Source: Hanstruepera marina
GTDB lineage: Bacteria; Bacteroidota; Bacteroidia; Flavobacteriales; Flavobacteriaceae
DNA: 64,000 bases
Direction: 5' to 3'
NCBI RefSeq assembly: GCF_019880635.1
Contig: NZ_JAINVX010000002.1
Span: 62,001-126,000, forward strand
The first letter of the stretch is position 1. Every line of letters starts with the position of its first letter. The notes under the pieces were generated by a model. That model saw only the letters and a program-made list of their open reading frames with translations, was not told the origin of the DNA and did no database searches. Positions 52,594-60,160 of this stretch are shown here, one piece after another. A program made the position numbers and the translations under genes.

Positions 52594-53355
52594 TCAATGA
52601 TGTAATTCCGTTTCAATTAAATTTAATGTTTCCTCAATACTTAATTTGAGTTCCTTGTAATAGTATTCATTTAAGTATTTACCAGTTAAATAAAATGTAG
52701 AGATTAGATTGTCAAATTCTTGATTATTCAAAAGCTCGAAGTTGCTGTTGTTTGTATTTCCAGGCTTTAATCCGTAGTTAATATAATCAGTGTCAGAAAA
52801 ACCATTTCTAAAATTCCCTTTTGCATATACAATATTTAAAAGCTTATATCTTAAAATGGAATGTTCTTCTTCTTGGAAACGCACTTTAAGCAGAATGCCA
52901 TCCCATGAAGATAATTTTGATCGCAATGCTTTGTTTCTAATAACTTCTAATTTTCCAGCGTTCAATAGACCATTTAATACACCCGGACTGGGTCTATACT
53001 GAATTTCACCTAAAATAGCGTAGAATAATAGTCTGTTGAATTCGGAATTTGATAAAATTGTTGAGTCCGATGTTTCATGATTGGCAATTTTTAAAGCATT
53101 ATCAAGATTTAGTTGATTTTTGCCCATTACTCTATTCACTTCATTGAAGTTATTCGTAAACTCAATTTTTAGCTCATTTAAGTAGTGCTTTTCCGTTTGT
53201 AGTCTTTTCCTGCCTTCGTTCCAATTATTTACCTGTAATGCCAATAAAATACCAATCATTACCAAAACAATTTCCCCAATGGCGTATTTTAAATACTTTC
53301 CAGTTTTACCATCTTTTAGAAGATTGCGGCGAATTTGTTTAAAGAATTTTATCAT
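52594..53355 (-). CDS. DUF6090 family membrane protein
   Basis: The 253-residue protein begins MIKFFKQIRRNLLKDGKTGK, followed by a single transmembrane helix (about 24-43; YAIGEIVLVMIGILLALQVN) and a soluble helical region. The N-terminal FF..IR..L...GK...YL.YA.GEI.LV..GILIAL.VNNWNE pattern is characteristic of DUF6090 proteins of Bacteroidota. Function unknown. It lies between the broken DUF4242 gene and a DinB-like gene. Confidence 0.85.
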   Translation of the reverse strand: MIKFFKQIRRNLLKDGKTGKYLKYAIGEIVLVMIGILLALQVNNWNEGRKRLQTEKHYLNELKIEFTNNFNEVNRVMGKNQLNLDNALKIANHETSDSTILSNSEFNRLLFYAILGEIQYRPSPGVLNGLLNAGKLEVIRNKALRSKLSSWDGILLKVRFQEEEHSILRYKLLNIVYAKGNFRNGFSDTDYINYGLKPGNTNNSNFELLNNQEFDNLISTFYLTGKYLNEYYYKELKLSIEETLNLIETELHH

Positions 53356-53382
53356 AATAGCATTTTACGTATCATTTTGCAG

Positions 53383-53934
53383 CTATTGGTATAGTACATA
53401 TCTTGGTGGCTTTAGCCCATTTAGTCGCATATAAACAAGCATTTGTCCTCTATGGTGTGTTATATGGTCGGCAAGTAATAATAAAACTTGTCTTTTTGTT
53501 CTGTCCAACCCAAAATAATCCAATCGCTCTTCAAGTTTTTTGGTATCGAAATTAGAAATAAATGTTATGGTTTTGTCAAATGTTTCGGTAATTGTGGCAA
53601 TCATTTCGGTTTTAGTTTTGTTGTCAACCTTAAGCTCGGTATCGGTATTCCAATCTCTGGCTTCGCGACCACCCATTAGGGATTGACTGTGCCAATCCAT
53701 TGCCCATCCAATATGCATTAAATTTTCTGCAAAACTCATGGATTCTGGAGTGGCTTTAAAAGTGTATTTATCCTCTGGCATGGTTTCGGCCACAAGAATT
53801 AAATACCTTTTAGAGTTTTCCAATCGTTCTAAATAGTCCTTAATAAAGTTGCCGTCTTGCGCTAAAAGTGGTGATGTAAATAAAGCGAATAGTGTTGTGA
53901 ATATTAGAATGGTTTGGTGTTTCATTGTATTCAT
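53383..53934 (-). CDS. Secreted DinB-like protein
   Basis: The start ATG at 53934 is chosen; longer frames would run into the DUF3995 gene. The product of 183 residues has a signal peptide (to about FTSPLLAQ). The DinB/YfiT four-helix fold is indicated by LMHIGWAMDWHSQSLMGG (His ligands) and LLLLADHITHHRGQMLVYMRLNG (HH ligands). DinB proteins carry a metal site and include thiol-transferases and unknown enzymes. Export of such a protein is somewhat unusual. Function not defined. Confidence 0.82.
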   Translation of the reverse strand: MNTMKHQTILIFTTLFALFTSPLLAQDGNFIKDYLERLENSKRYLILVAETMPEDKYTFKATPESMSFAENLMHIGWAMDWHSQSLMGGREARDWNTDTELKVDNKTKTEMIATITETFDKTITFISNFDTKKLEERLDYFGLDRTKRQVLLLLADHITHHRGQMLVYMRLNGLKPPRYVLYQ

Positions 53935-53960
53935 TTTTATAAATGTTATCATGGGATTTT

Positions 53961-54380
53961 TTATTGTGTGAGTTGAATTATAATGCCACATATGGCTATT
54001 GTCAGGCATAAAGGCGAGAATAGTTTAGTATCCCATTTGCTGAATTCTGTTTCTTTTATTTGCTTAAAAAAACCAACATATTTAAACTCGCCAATGGCGC
54101 GTAGCAAGAAAATTGCTGGAATTATCCAACTGCCATAAGTCATTATCCGTACAGGCAGGTTAAAATTTATAAGTCCAGACTTAATGAGATAAAAAAAACC
54201 AAAAGCTGTCAGCCCAATACCAACTATTGCACTATCTGCCTTTTTGGGATTTAACACTTTTTCTCCGTTTAATTTTGTGGGTAAGGATTCTGAAAACCCA
54301 AATTTGCCACCAATTACCCAATTAAAATGAATAAACCCGAGTCCAATTAATATAACGCTTAATAAAACAGATAGAATCAT
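53961..54380 (-). CDS. DUF3995 membrane protein
   Basis: The 139-residue protein has four hydrophobic segments (about 2-22, 50-68, 80-97, 120-138). The pattern GFIHFNWVIGGKFGFSESLPT and ALGLTAFGFFYL-like segment (AIVGIGLTAFGFFYLI) fit DUF3995. Function unknown. The gap to the DinB-like gene is 26 bases, so they are probably co-transcribed. Confidence 0.82.
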   Translation of the reverse strand: MILSVLLSVILIGLGFIHFNWVIGGKFGFSESLPTKLNGEKVLNPKKADSAIVGIGLTAFGFFYLIKSGLINFNLPVRIMTYGSWIIPAIFLLRAIGEFKYVGFFKQIKETEFSKWDTKLFSPLCLTIAICGIIIQLTQ

Positions 54381-54438
54381 AACATTAAAAATAAGTATAA
54401 ATATTTACAATAAATCATTATTAAATGCAGTAGTTTGG

Positions 54439-54996
54439 TTATTTTAAATCATCAGAAAAATGGCCTTTATGTCTCCCTTTTGAGAACTTTTTAGTATTAA
54501 ATTCAGTTGATTTTCCCTTTGGAATTGTCAAACTATTCCATGTGTTGCCTTTAATCATTCTGCCTATATATACAATTTGTCCAATATGGTAAGCGTAGTG
54601 TGCTAGCTGTCTGTTTATAGCTTCAAGTATGGAGTGTTCTTGATTTCTAATATAAACTTTAGTCGCGAAGTTTTCTGTATTAATAGTATCTAGCGCATCA
54701 AACAAGCATGTCCATCCATCATCCCATTTCTCAACGAGTTCTGCTTTGGTTTTTATAACCGTTTCAAACTCCATATCTCTATTGCGCCATTCCTTTTCGC
54801 CATCTGAAGTCAAAAAATCTGTCCATCGCGATTTCATATTTCCCCATAGATGATTAACGGTTATAGCAATGGAATTGGATGCTTCGTTATACTGCCAAAA
54901 AAAGTCCTTTTCATTAAGTTGGTCAAAAGTTTTCTCTCCAACAGATTTATAATATTCAAATTGCTTTGTAATACTATTTAAATACTCGTCTTTCAT
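54439..54996 (-). CDS. DinB-superfamily (DUF1572) protein
   Basis: The 185-residue cytoplasmic protein begins MKDEYLNSITKQFEYYKSVGEKTFDQL and has SIAITVNHLWGNMKSRWTDFL and INRQLAHYAYHIGQIVYIGRM. The histidines H48, H133 and H137 (approximate) form the likely metal triad of the DinB/DUF1572 fold. Its DinB relatives use bacillithiol or act as hydrolases; this one is uncharacterised. It lies alone between the DUF3995 and serine hydrolase genes. Confidence 0.85.
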   Translation of the reverse strand: MKDEYLNSITKQFEYYKSVGEKTFDQLNEKDFFWQYNEASNSIAITVNHLWGNMKSRWTDFLTSDGEKEWRNRDMEFETVIKTKAELVEKWDDGWTCLFDALDTINTENFATKVYIRNQEHSILEAINRQLAHYAYHIGQIVYIGRMIKGNTWNSLTIPKGKSTEFNTKKFSKGRHKGHFSDDLK

Positions 54997-55121
54997 TTTT
55001 TATAATGGATTAAAACGTATGTGTGTGACCTTCGTGAAAACCCAACAGGAAATTCCATCACAAACCTAAGATAGCAATTATTTATTGCCATTGTTGAGAG
55101 TAGATATTTTTATCTAATTTT

Positions 55122-56330
55122 TTATTCACGCATCCACATTGCTGGCCAATTATACCCTTTAGAGATAGCTCTTATGATTTCATGAATCAGAGGGAATCCG
55201 TTATCAGAGTTTGTCATAATTACAGCACCACGTCCAGTATTGGCAAAAGACACAGCATAACAAACAAATCCAGCGTTTCCGCCCGTGTGCCTAAAACGAA
55301 AAGCTTTTCCTTCGCCATCTAGGCCTATTCCAATGCCACCAGCATTTGGTACTCGGGTCATCATGGTTTTTGCTGATTCCTCACTTAATAACGTATTATC
55401 ATCTCCACGATATGATTTTCCCAACGCTATCATAAAAAGTGCTAAATCTGTCGGGTTGCTCCAAAGGCCAGCTGCTGCTTTTTCAGGATAGATACGGTAG
55501 CCACCATCAATAAGATTCCCGTTTTCATCGTAACCATTGGCTGTTAATTTGTGTAGTTTTTCTGGAAGGGGATAAACAAAAGAACTGTGGCTCATCCCAA
55601 TGGGATTAAGAATGAGGTCATCTGCCAGTTTAGAAAATTCTTGTCCACTTACATCTTCTATTAGCATTTGTAATACTTCCATTCCGCCACCTGAATATAA
55701 TTCAGATTCTCCAGGTTTTTGAACAACACGTACGGGTTCTGAATTGGTTATCGTACTACCTTGTAAAATTTCGTTTAATGTTGGTACCGTATCTTTTTTA
55801 TTGTAACCTTGAAAACCCGATGTTCCTAATCCCGAAGTATGACTCATTATCCTACTAGGGGTAACTTTTTCATCTGCGGTAAACGTATTATTTGGCACAT
55901 GCCATCTTTTTAGTTTTAAATTAACATCTTCATGAAGTGAAAGTTTGCCTTTCTCAATAAGTTTAAATGCCGTAACACTTGCAATAGGTTTGGAAATCGA
56001 AGCAGCTTGAAAAATGGTGTTTTCATCCACATTCTCTGTAGTTTCTTTGTTTTTTTTGCCATAGCCTTTAGCCCAAAGTATTTGGTTATTGTCAAAAACA
56101 GCTATACTTACACCTGGCACTTTAAGATCTCTCATTCGTGTCTCTATGGTGGTCGCTAAAGGGTCGTTTTTTCCATTTTTGTCTATTCTGTGAATATTGT
56201 TTTCAATTCTATTCTGCATAGAATTTGAATTGCCTGTTGCAGAATCAACAAGTTCTTTTCTGGTATTTGATTGACATGATAAAAATGTAAATAACACTAG
56301 GGCTATTAAGCTCAAATTCATTTTGTACAT
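55122..56330 (-). CDS. Beta-lactamase-family serine hydrolase lipoprotein
   Basis: The 402-residue protein has a lipoprotein signal (ALVLFTFLSC). The class C/beta-lactamase fold is seen in QAASISKPIASVTAFKLIEKGKLSL, with the catalytic Ser-x-x-Lys as SISK, a YSGGGMEVL segment holding the Tyr motif and FRHTGGNAGFVCY near the end (HTG motif). Family members include D-aminopeptidases, esterases and PBP-like enzymes; no evidence of antibiotic hydrolysis can be drawn from this. Periplasmic or surface-anchored. Confidence 0.88.
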   Translation of the reverse strand: MYKMNLSLIALVLFTFLSCQSNTRKELVDSATGNSNSMQNRIENNIHRIDKNGKNDPLATTIETRMRDLKVPGVSIAVFDNNQILWAKGYGKKNKETTENVDENTIFQAASISKPIASVTAFKLIEKGKLSLHEDVNLKLKRWHVPNNTFTADEKVTPSRIMSHTSGLGTSGFQGYNKKDTVPTLNEILQGSTITNSEPVRVVQKPGESELYSGGGMEVLQMLIEDVSGQEFSKLADDLILNPIGMSHSSFVYPLPEKLHKLTANGYDENGNLIDGGYRIYPEKAAAGLWSNPTDLALFMIALGKSYRGDDNTLLSEESAKTMMTRVPNAGGIGIGLDGEGKAFRFRHTGGNAGFVCYAVSFANTGRGAVIMTNSDNGFPLIHEIIRAISKGYNWPAMWMRE

Positions 56331-56492
56331 AAGGAGAAGTATTTTGATTGATAGTTTTAAGAAAGACGATATCTTTTTTAAAATGTTGCAACTCCTTAAA
56401 TAGCCTTATTGGTTATGGGTATTTGAGGGTTTTTGTGAGAATCCGTGGGGATTTTCCGCAAGCAAAGTCAGAAGCAATGAATTCTAGTCGGT

Positions 56493-56507
56493 GTTGTACA
56501 CCGTTAT
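56493..56507. repeat. Left end of inverted repeat bracketing the 250-residue ORF
   Basis: GTTGTACACCGTTAT lies just across the stop codon of the gene at 56504-57256. Its reverse complement, ATAATGGTGTACAAC, occurs at 57255-57269 with one mismatch, touching the start codon. It also forms a small hairpin, CGGTGT-TGT-ACACCG, at 56490-56504. Confidence 0.65.
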
Positions 56508-57256
56508 TTATATTTTCTTTTTGCAACTAAAATTTCTTTTCCTTCAACACTTTTATACTTTTTTGTCCAAAGTCCACTTCTGTTGTATTTATACCTAAAG
56601 TATTCAAATTCGTATTTGGATGGTCCGCCAGTCATATGTATTGGAAACTCTTGTTTAGGTTCAAATTCTCGATGAATTTCTATTACATTGTTTTCGTTGT
56701 TGTATTTATAGTAAGTTGTGGCTGTTTCATTAATAGTTTTTCCGTCAAAATCTTCGTAACTACTGAATTCTGTTGTTTTTATAATATTTCCATTTTTGTC
56801 ATATTCTATTAATTCCTTGTTTGGACGAAGTGTGAATTTTGACGAATCAATTCGGATTATTTTTTGAGGTTTTCCAAGATCATTGAAATTGGAATATTTT
56901 TCGATAACTCCAAATCTAAATTCCTTGCTTATTAATAATGAGTCTTTATACTCTAATATAAAATTGGATATATTATTTCTTTTTCCATCATTGATATTAT
57001 AAGTGTTTATTTCACGTTCTACATTTCCAAATCGGTCGTATTCAAATTCAGTTCGATTTCGTAGTTCATTTCTCCAATAACTTTCTTGGACTGAAATAAG
57101 TCCATTGTCAAGATAATATTTAGTATTCCATTTTCCCATTTCTATGTTGTGTTCAACATAGAAGTGATAATCTTTCAATAGTTCAGTTTCACTTTTTTGA
57201 GCAAAAGAAGTATTAAAAATCAGCAAAGTTGTAATGGATGCAAGTAGGTTTTTCAT
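56504..57256 (-). CDS. Secreted hypothetical protein with YD-like repeats
   Basis: The start at 57256 (MKNLLASITTLLIFNTSFAQ) gives a 250-residue protein with a signal peptide; a longer frame begins at 57307. The mature part has repeated EYD..GN......... units (EYDRFGNVEREINTYN; EYDKNGNIIKTTEFS), as in RHS/YD-type beta-sheet proteins, and ends with Lys. No known catalytic motif. The gene is bracketed by inverted repeats at both ends (56493-56507 and 57255-57269), like a gene cassette. Confidence 0.65.
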   Translation of the reverse strand: MKNLLASITTLLIFNTSFAQKSETELLKDYHFYVEHNIEMGKWNTKYYLDNGLISVQESYWRNELRNRTEFEYDRFGNVEREINTYNINDGKRNNISNFILEYKDSLLISKEFRFGVIEKYSNFNDLGKPQKIIRIDSSKFTLRPNKELIEYDKNGNIIKTTEFSSYEDFDGKTINETATTYYKYNNENNVIEIHREFEPKQEFPIHMTGGPSKYEFEYFRYKYNRSGLWTKKYKSVEGKEILVAKRKYK

Positions 57257-57269
57257 AATGGTGTACAAC
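57255..57269. repeat. Right end of inverted repeat bracketing the 250-residue ORF
   Basis: ATAATGGTGTACAAC is the inverted partner of 56493-56507 (14 of 15 bases). It overlaps the start codon region of the minus-strand gene. Confidence 0.65.
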
Positions 57270-57370
57270 GGACTTGTGTATGAAATGTAGCGTGCAAAAA
57301 GACACAAACTTTTCGGTTTAACACAGAGCCGAATTTTTATATTTTGTTTTTAATTTTTCTCTTTTTAAAA

Positions 57371-57389
57371 GCCAAATTAAAAATTTGGC
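57371..57389. repeat. Dyad between two cassette-like genes
   Basis: GCCAAATT-AAA-AATTTGGC has perfect 8-bp arms in the 197-bp gap between the 250-residue ORF and the adenylate kinase-like gene. It may act as a terminator for the latter or be part of the recombination-type structure discussed for this stretch. Confidence 0.55.
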
Positions 57390-57440
57390 GGACATTCTAA
57401 ATATACACAAACCTTTGGGTTAAGCATTTATTAGCTATGT

Positions 57441-57460
57441 TTTATACACCGTGTTACAAG
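57441..57460. repeat. Left end of inverted repeat bracketing the adenylate kinase-like gene
   Basis: TTTATACACCGTGTTACAAG overlaps the stop codon of the gene at 57454. Its inverted partner at 58040-58059 matches at 16 of 20 bases (outer parts TTTATACA and GTTACAAG identical; the middle four differ). Confidence 0.65.
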
Positions 57461-58017
57461 CTGGCTTTTATTCGTTCAGTTATTTCCTCGATTGTTCCAA
57501 GTCCGTCAAAAGTCAGCACTTTGATTTTTGATTTCATATATTCAATTGCAGGTCTTGTCGAGTTCTCAAAAACCTCAATTCTTTTAATATGAATTTTAGG
57601 GTCTTTGTCATCTTTTCTGTTTGATGTTTCGGCTCTTTTTTCCGCACGTTTCAAAAGTTCAGATTTCGGTACATTTATATTCAATACTTTTCCAATTTTC
57701 ATTTGTTTTGAGTTCACAAGTTCAATTAGGTCATTAACTTGTGGTTCAGTTCTTGGATAACCATCTAATATGATTCCATCTTTTGAACTATTTTCATCCA
57801 ATATTTGGCTGAAAAGGTCTTTCATAATTGAATCAGGAACTAAATCACCTTTTTCTTCATATTCAGACATTATTTTTCCGATTTCAGTTTCATTTTGTTT
57901 TTCTAATCGGCATCTATCTCCGGTTGATATATGTTCAAAATTAAGTTGCGTTTTTAAAATTTCGCATTGTGTTCCTTTTCCAGAATATGGTGGTCCTGTT
58001 ATTATCAATATTTCCAT
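57454..58017 (-). CDS. Adenylate kinase-like nucleoside monophosphate kinase
   Basis: The 187-residue protein has a P-loop GPPYSGKGTQ, an AMP-binding-type STGDRCR segment and ILDGYPRTEPQV, and lacks an inserted LID zinc domain. It is close to short adenylate kinases in length and motif order but starts with MEILIITGPPYSGKG instead of the usual MIN. As a member of an accessory gene stretch it is probably not the housekeeping adk. It is flanked by inverted repeats on both sides. Confidence 0.82.
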   Translation of the reverse strand: MEILIITGPPYSGKGTQCEILKTQLNFEHISTGDRCRLEKQNETEIGKIMSEYEEKGDLVPDSIMKDLFSQILDENSSKDGIILDGYPRTEPQVNDLIELVNSKQMKIGKVLNINVPKSELLKRAEKRAETSNRKDDKDPKIHIKRIEVFENSTRPAIEYMKSKIKVLTFDGLGTIEEITERIKASL

Positions 58018-58039
58018 TTATGTTGGTTTGTTCAGCTTG

Positions 58040-58059
58040 CTTGTAACTTGTTGTATAAA
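58040..58059. repeat. Right end of inverted repeat bracketing the adenylate kinase-like gene
   Basis: CTTGTAACTTGTTGTATAAA is the partner of 57441-57460 in inverted orientation. It stands 22 bases upstream of the minus-strand start codon. Confidence 0.65.
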
Positions 58060-58269
58060 CACAAATATAGCCGTTTAATCGATTTTTGCTCCGGATATGA
58101 ACACTTTTTTGTATCCATTAACAGATTGTTTTGTAATTCTTTTTTTTAGCCTTTTTCATACACTTGATTTTATCTGTACCCATTTTAGGATCAAAAAATA
58201 GAGTTATATAATGATATCAGGATTTATGTATTAACCTGTATAGCTATTTTAGGACGGGTCATTGTGTAT

Positions 58270-58313
58270 AGTTCAAGTATAGCTTAAGTATGGCTTAAGT
58301 ATGGATAGTGTAT
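58270..58313. repeat. Four 11-bp tandem repeats upstream of the SprT gene
   Basis: The units AGTTCAAGTAT, AGCTTAAGTAT, GGCTTAAGTAT and GGATAGTGTAT follow one another without gaps. An 11-bp period puts each copy on nearly the same face of the helix, so a protein array is possible; a simple sequence expansion is equally possible. Confidence 0.6.
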
Positions 58314-58474
58314 GCAAAGGGTATATTATCCCAAACTTACTATTCCGGTAAATACTCCTAAAAACAGTAAAAAATGGCAGAAATGGTAATGCCAAACATA
58401 AATGGCTTGGAATACCTACAGGGTAAGGCCTTAAACACCTATAAAAAATCTCTAAAAAACACTATGTTTGTGTT

Positions 58475-59071
58475 ATGCATAAAACCCTCCAAAACTACAT
58501 ACCAACACAAGCAGTTCATCAAGTTGTAGACTTGCTAAACGACGATAACCTTAGCGTAAAAATTAAAAGCGAACGTAAAACACGCCATGGCGATTATAAG
58601 CGTTTGCCTAATGGCAAACACCAAATAACCGTAAACAGCAACCTAAACAGCTATAGGTTTTTAATAACCCTTATTCACGAAATAGCCCATTTTGAAGCCT
58701 ATAAAACCTACGGTAAAAACATAAAGCCACATGGTAGGGAGTGGAAGTATACCTTTCAACACCTTATGCTGCCCTTTTTAAATCCAGAGATATTTCCTGT
58801 ACAGCTGTTGCCAATGCTGGCCAAGCATTTTAAAAACCCAAAAGCCAGTAGCGATACCGATACACAATTGGCCTTTGCTTTAAAGCAATTTGACGAACCT
58901 AACGATAAAACCTTTATTTTTGAATTACCATTAGGTAGCACCTTTAAATTATACAATGGGCGTGTGTTTAAAAAAGTGGGCAAACGCACCAAGCGTTTTG
59001 AATGTGTAGAGCTTTCATCAGGAAAATTGTATTTGTTTAATCCTAATGCTGAAGTAGAATTAGTAAATTAA
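58475..59071 (+). CDS. SprT-like zinc metallopeptidase domain protein
   Basis: The 198-residue protein has the zincin motif HEIAH with the third ligand His downstream (KPHGREWKYTFQHLM), as in the SprT/SPRTN fold. A C-terminal part (SGKLYLFNPNAEVELV) follows. SprT-domain proteins act in DNA-protein crosslink repair in eukaryotes; bacterial members are little studied. It lies three bases before manC, so the two are co-transcribed, a pairing without obvious functional logic. Confidence 0.86.
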   Translation: MHKTLQNYIPTQAVHQVVDLLNDDNLSVKIKSERKTRHGDYKRLPNGKHQITVNSNLNSYRFLITLIHEIAHFEAYKTYGKNIKPHGREWKYTFQHLMLPFLNPEIFPVQLLPMLAKHFKNPKASSDTDTQLAFALKQFDEPNDKTFIFELPLGSTFKLYNGRVFKKVGKRTKRFECVELSSGKLYLFNPNAEVELVN

Positions 59072-59074
59072 ATT

Positions 59075-60154
59075 ATGAATAAAAACTATTATGCTATTTT
59101 AATGGCAGGAGGCGTAGGCTCTCGATTTTGGCCTGTAAGTACCCAGGATTTCCCCAAGCAGTTTCACGATATGTTGGGAACAGGCGAAACCCTTATTCAA
59201 AAAACTTTTCAGCGCTTAAGTAAGCTTATTCCAAAAGAAAACATATTTATTTTAACCAACGCACGTTACAACAATTTGGTTTTCGAGCAATTGCCAGAAG
59301 TGACCAGTAGACAAGTGGTGTTGGAACCGGCCATGCGAAATACGGCACCCTGTATATTATATGCGTCGCTAAAAATACAAAAGGAAAACCCAGATGCGGT
59401 AATGATTGTAGCACCTAGCGACCATTGGATAGAGGACGAGCAGGCCTTTACCGAAAATGTGCAACAGGCCTTTAATTTTTGCGCGCAAAATAAGGCACTT
59501 ATGACCTTGGGAATTACGCCTACCTTTCCCAATACGGGCTATGGTTATATAGAGTACGATAAGGCGGTAACCGAAACCATTAAGCCAGTTAACCAGTTTA
59601 GGGAAAAACCCGATTACGAAACCGCCAAACAGTTTATAGCTCAAGGTAATTTTTTATGGAATGCCGGCATTTTTATGTGGAGCGTTAAAAGCGTAATCGA
59701 AGCTTTTAAAACCAATCAACCCAATTTGTATGCGCTGTTTGAAAAGGGCATGGCAGCTTATAATACCAATGCCGAAACGGCTTTTATTGAGGCACATTAT
59801 GCCGAAGCAGAAAACATTTCGGTAGATTATGCCATTATGGAAAGTTCGCAAAATGTATACGTAATTCCTGCAACTTTTGATTGGAACGATCTGGGCACTT
59901 GGGGCAGTTTATACGATAAGTTGGACAAAGATACCGCAAATAATGCCGTAGTAAATGCCAAAACCTTAACCGAAGACGCCACGGGAAATATGATAAGGGC
60001 ACCAAAAGGAAAGGTTGTGGTAGTAGACGGTATTAATGATTACATAATTGTTGATAAAGAGGAAGTTTTGCTTATCTTTCCTAAAGCTAAAGAGCAGGAT
60101 ATTAAAAAAGTGCTCCAAAGCGTAAAAGATAAGTTTGGTGATAATCTAGGATAG
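59075..60154 (+). CDS. manC: Mannose-1-phosphate guanylyltransferase
   Basis: The 359-residue enzyme makes GDP-mannose from mannose-1-phosphate and GTP, supplying glycan synthesis. It shows the nucleotidyltransferase start MAGGVGSRFWPVSTQDFPKQF, the NAGIFMW metal and sugar region and FREKPD. Length and absence of a cupin-type isomerase domain mark it as the single-function class. It is followed after six bases by the DUF389 gene. Confidence 0.93.
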   Translation: MNKNYYAILMAGGVGSRFWPVSTQDFPKQFHDMLGTGETLIQKTFQRLSKLIPKENIFILTNARYNNLVFEQLPEVTSRQVVLEPAMRNTAPCILYASLKIQKENPDAVMIVAPSDHWIEDEQAFTENVQQAFNFCAQNKALMTLGITPTFPNTGYGYIEYDKAVTETIKPVNQFREKPDYETAKQFIAQGNFLWNAGIFMWSVKSVIEAFKTNQPNLYALFEKGMAAYNTNAETAFIEAHYAEAENISVDYAIMESSQNVYVIPATFDWNDLGTWGSLYDKLDKDTANNAVVNAKTLTEDATGNMIRAPKGKVVVVDGINDYIIVDKEEVLLIFPKAKEQDIKKVLQSVKDKFGDNLG

Positions 60155-60160
60155 TAGTAT

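Larger units (their letters stand above)
58018..58474. other. 457-bp gap with repeats, no gene
   Basis: The gap holds the right inverted repeat at 58040-58059 and a tandem array of 11-bp units at 58270-58313. No credible ORF. It must contain the promoter for the sprT-manC operon, which begins at 58475. A terminator is not evident. Confidence 0.6.

Noticed and set aside
55122-56330. Antibiotic-resistance beta-lactamase
   Set aside because: The SxxK fold is shared by many esterases and peptidases; nothing marks this protein as a true beta-lactamase.
56348-56530. 60-codon plus-strand ORF
   Set aside because: No recognisable features; it lies across the repeat-rich region and the end of a minus-strand gene.
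51674-58017. Prophage or genomic island with integrase
   Set aside because: No phage structural, integrase or tRNA-attachment features were seen in this interval.
56490-58060. Chromosomal integron
   Set aside because: The inverted-repeat bracketed genes suggest cassettes, but no integrase, attI or convincing attC R-boxes were found, so only the weaker cassette-like observation is reported.
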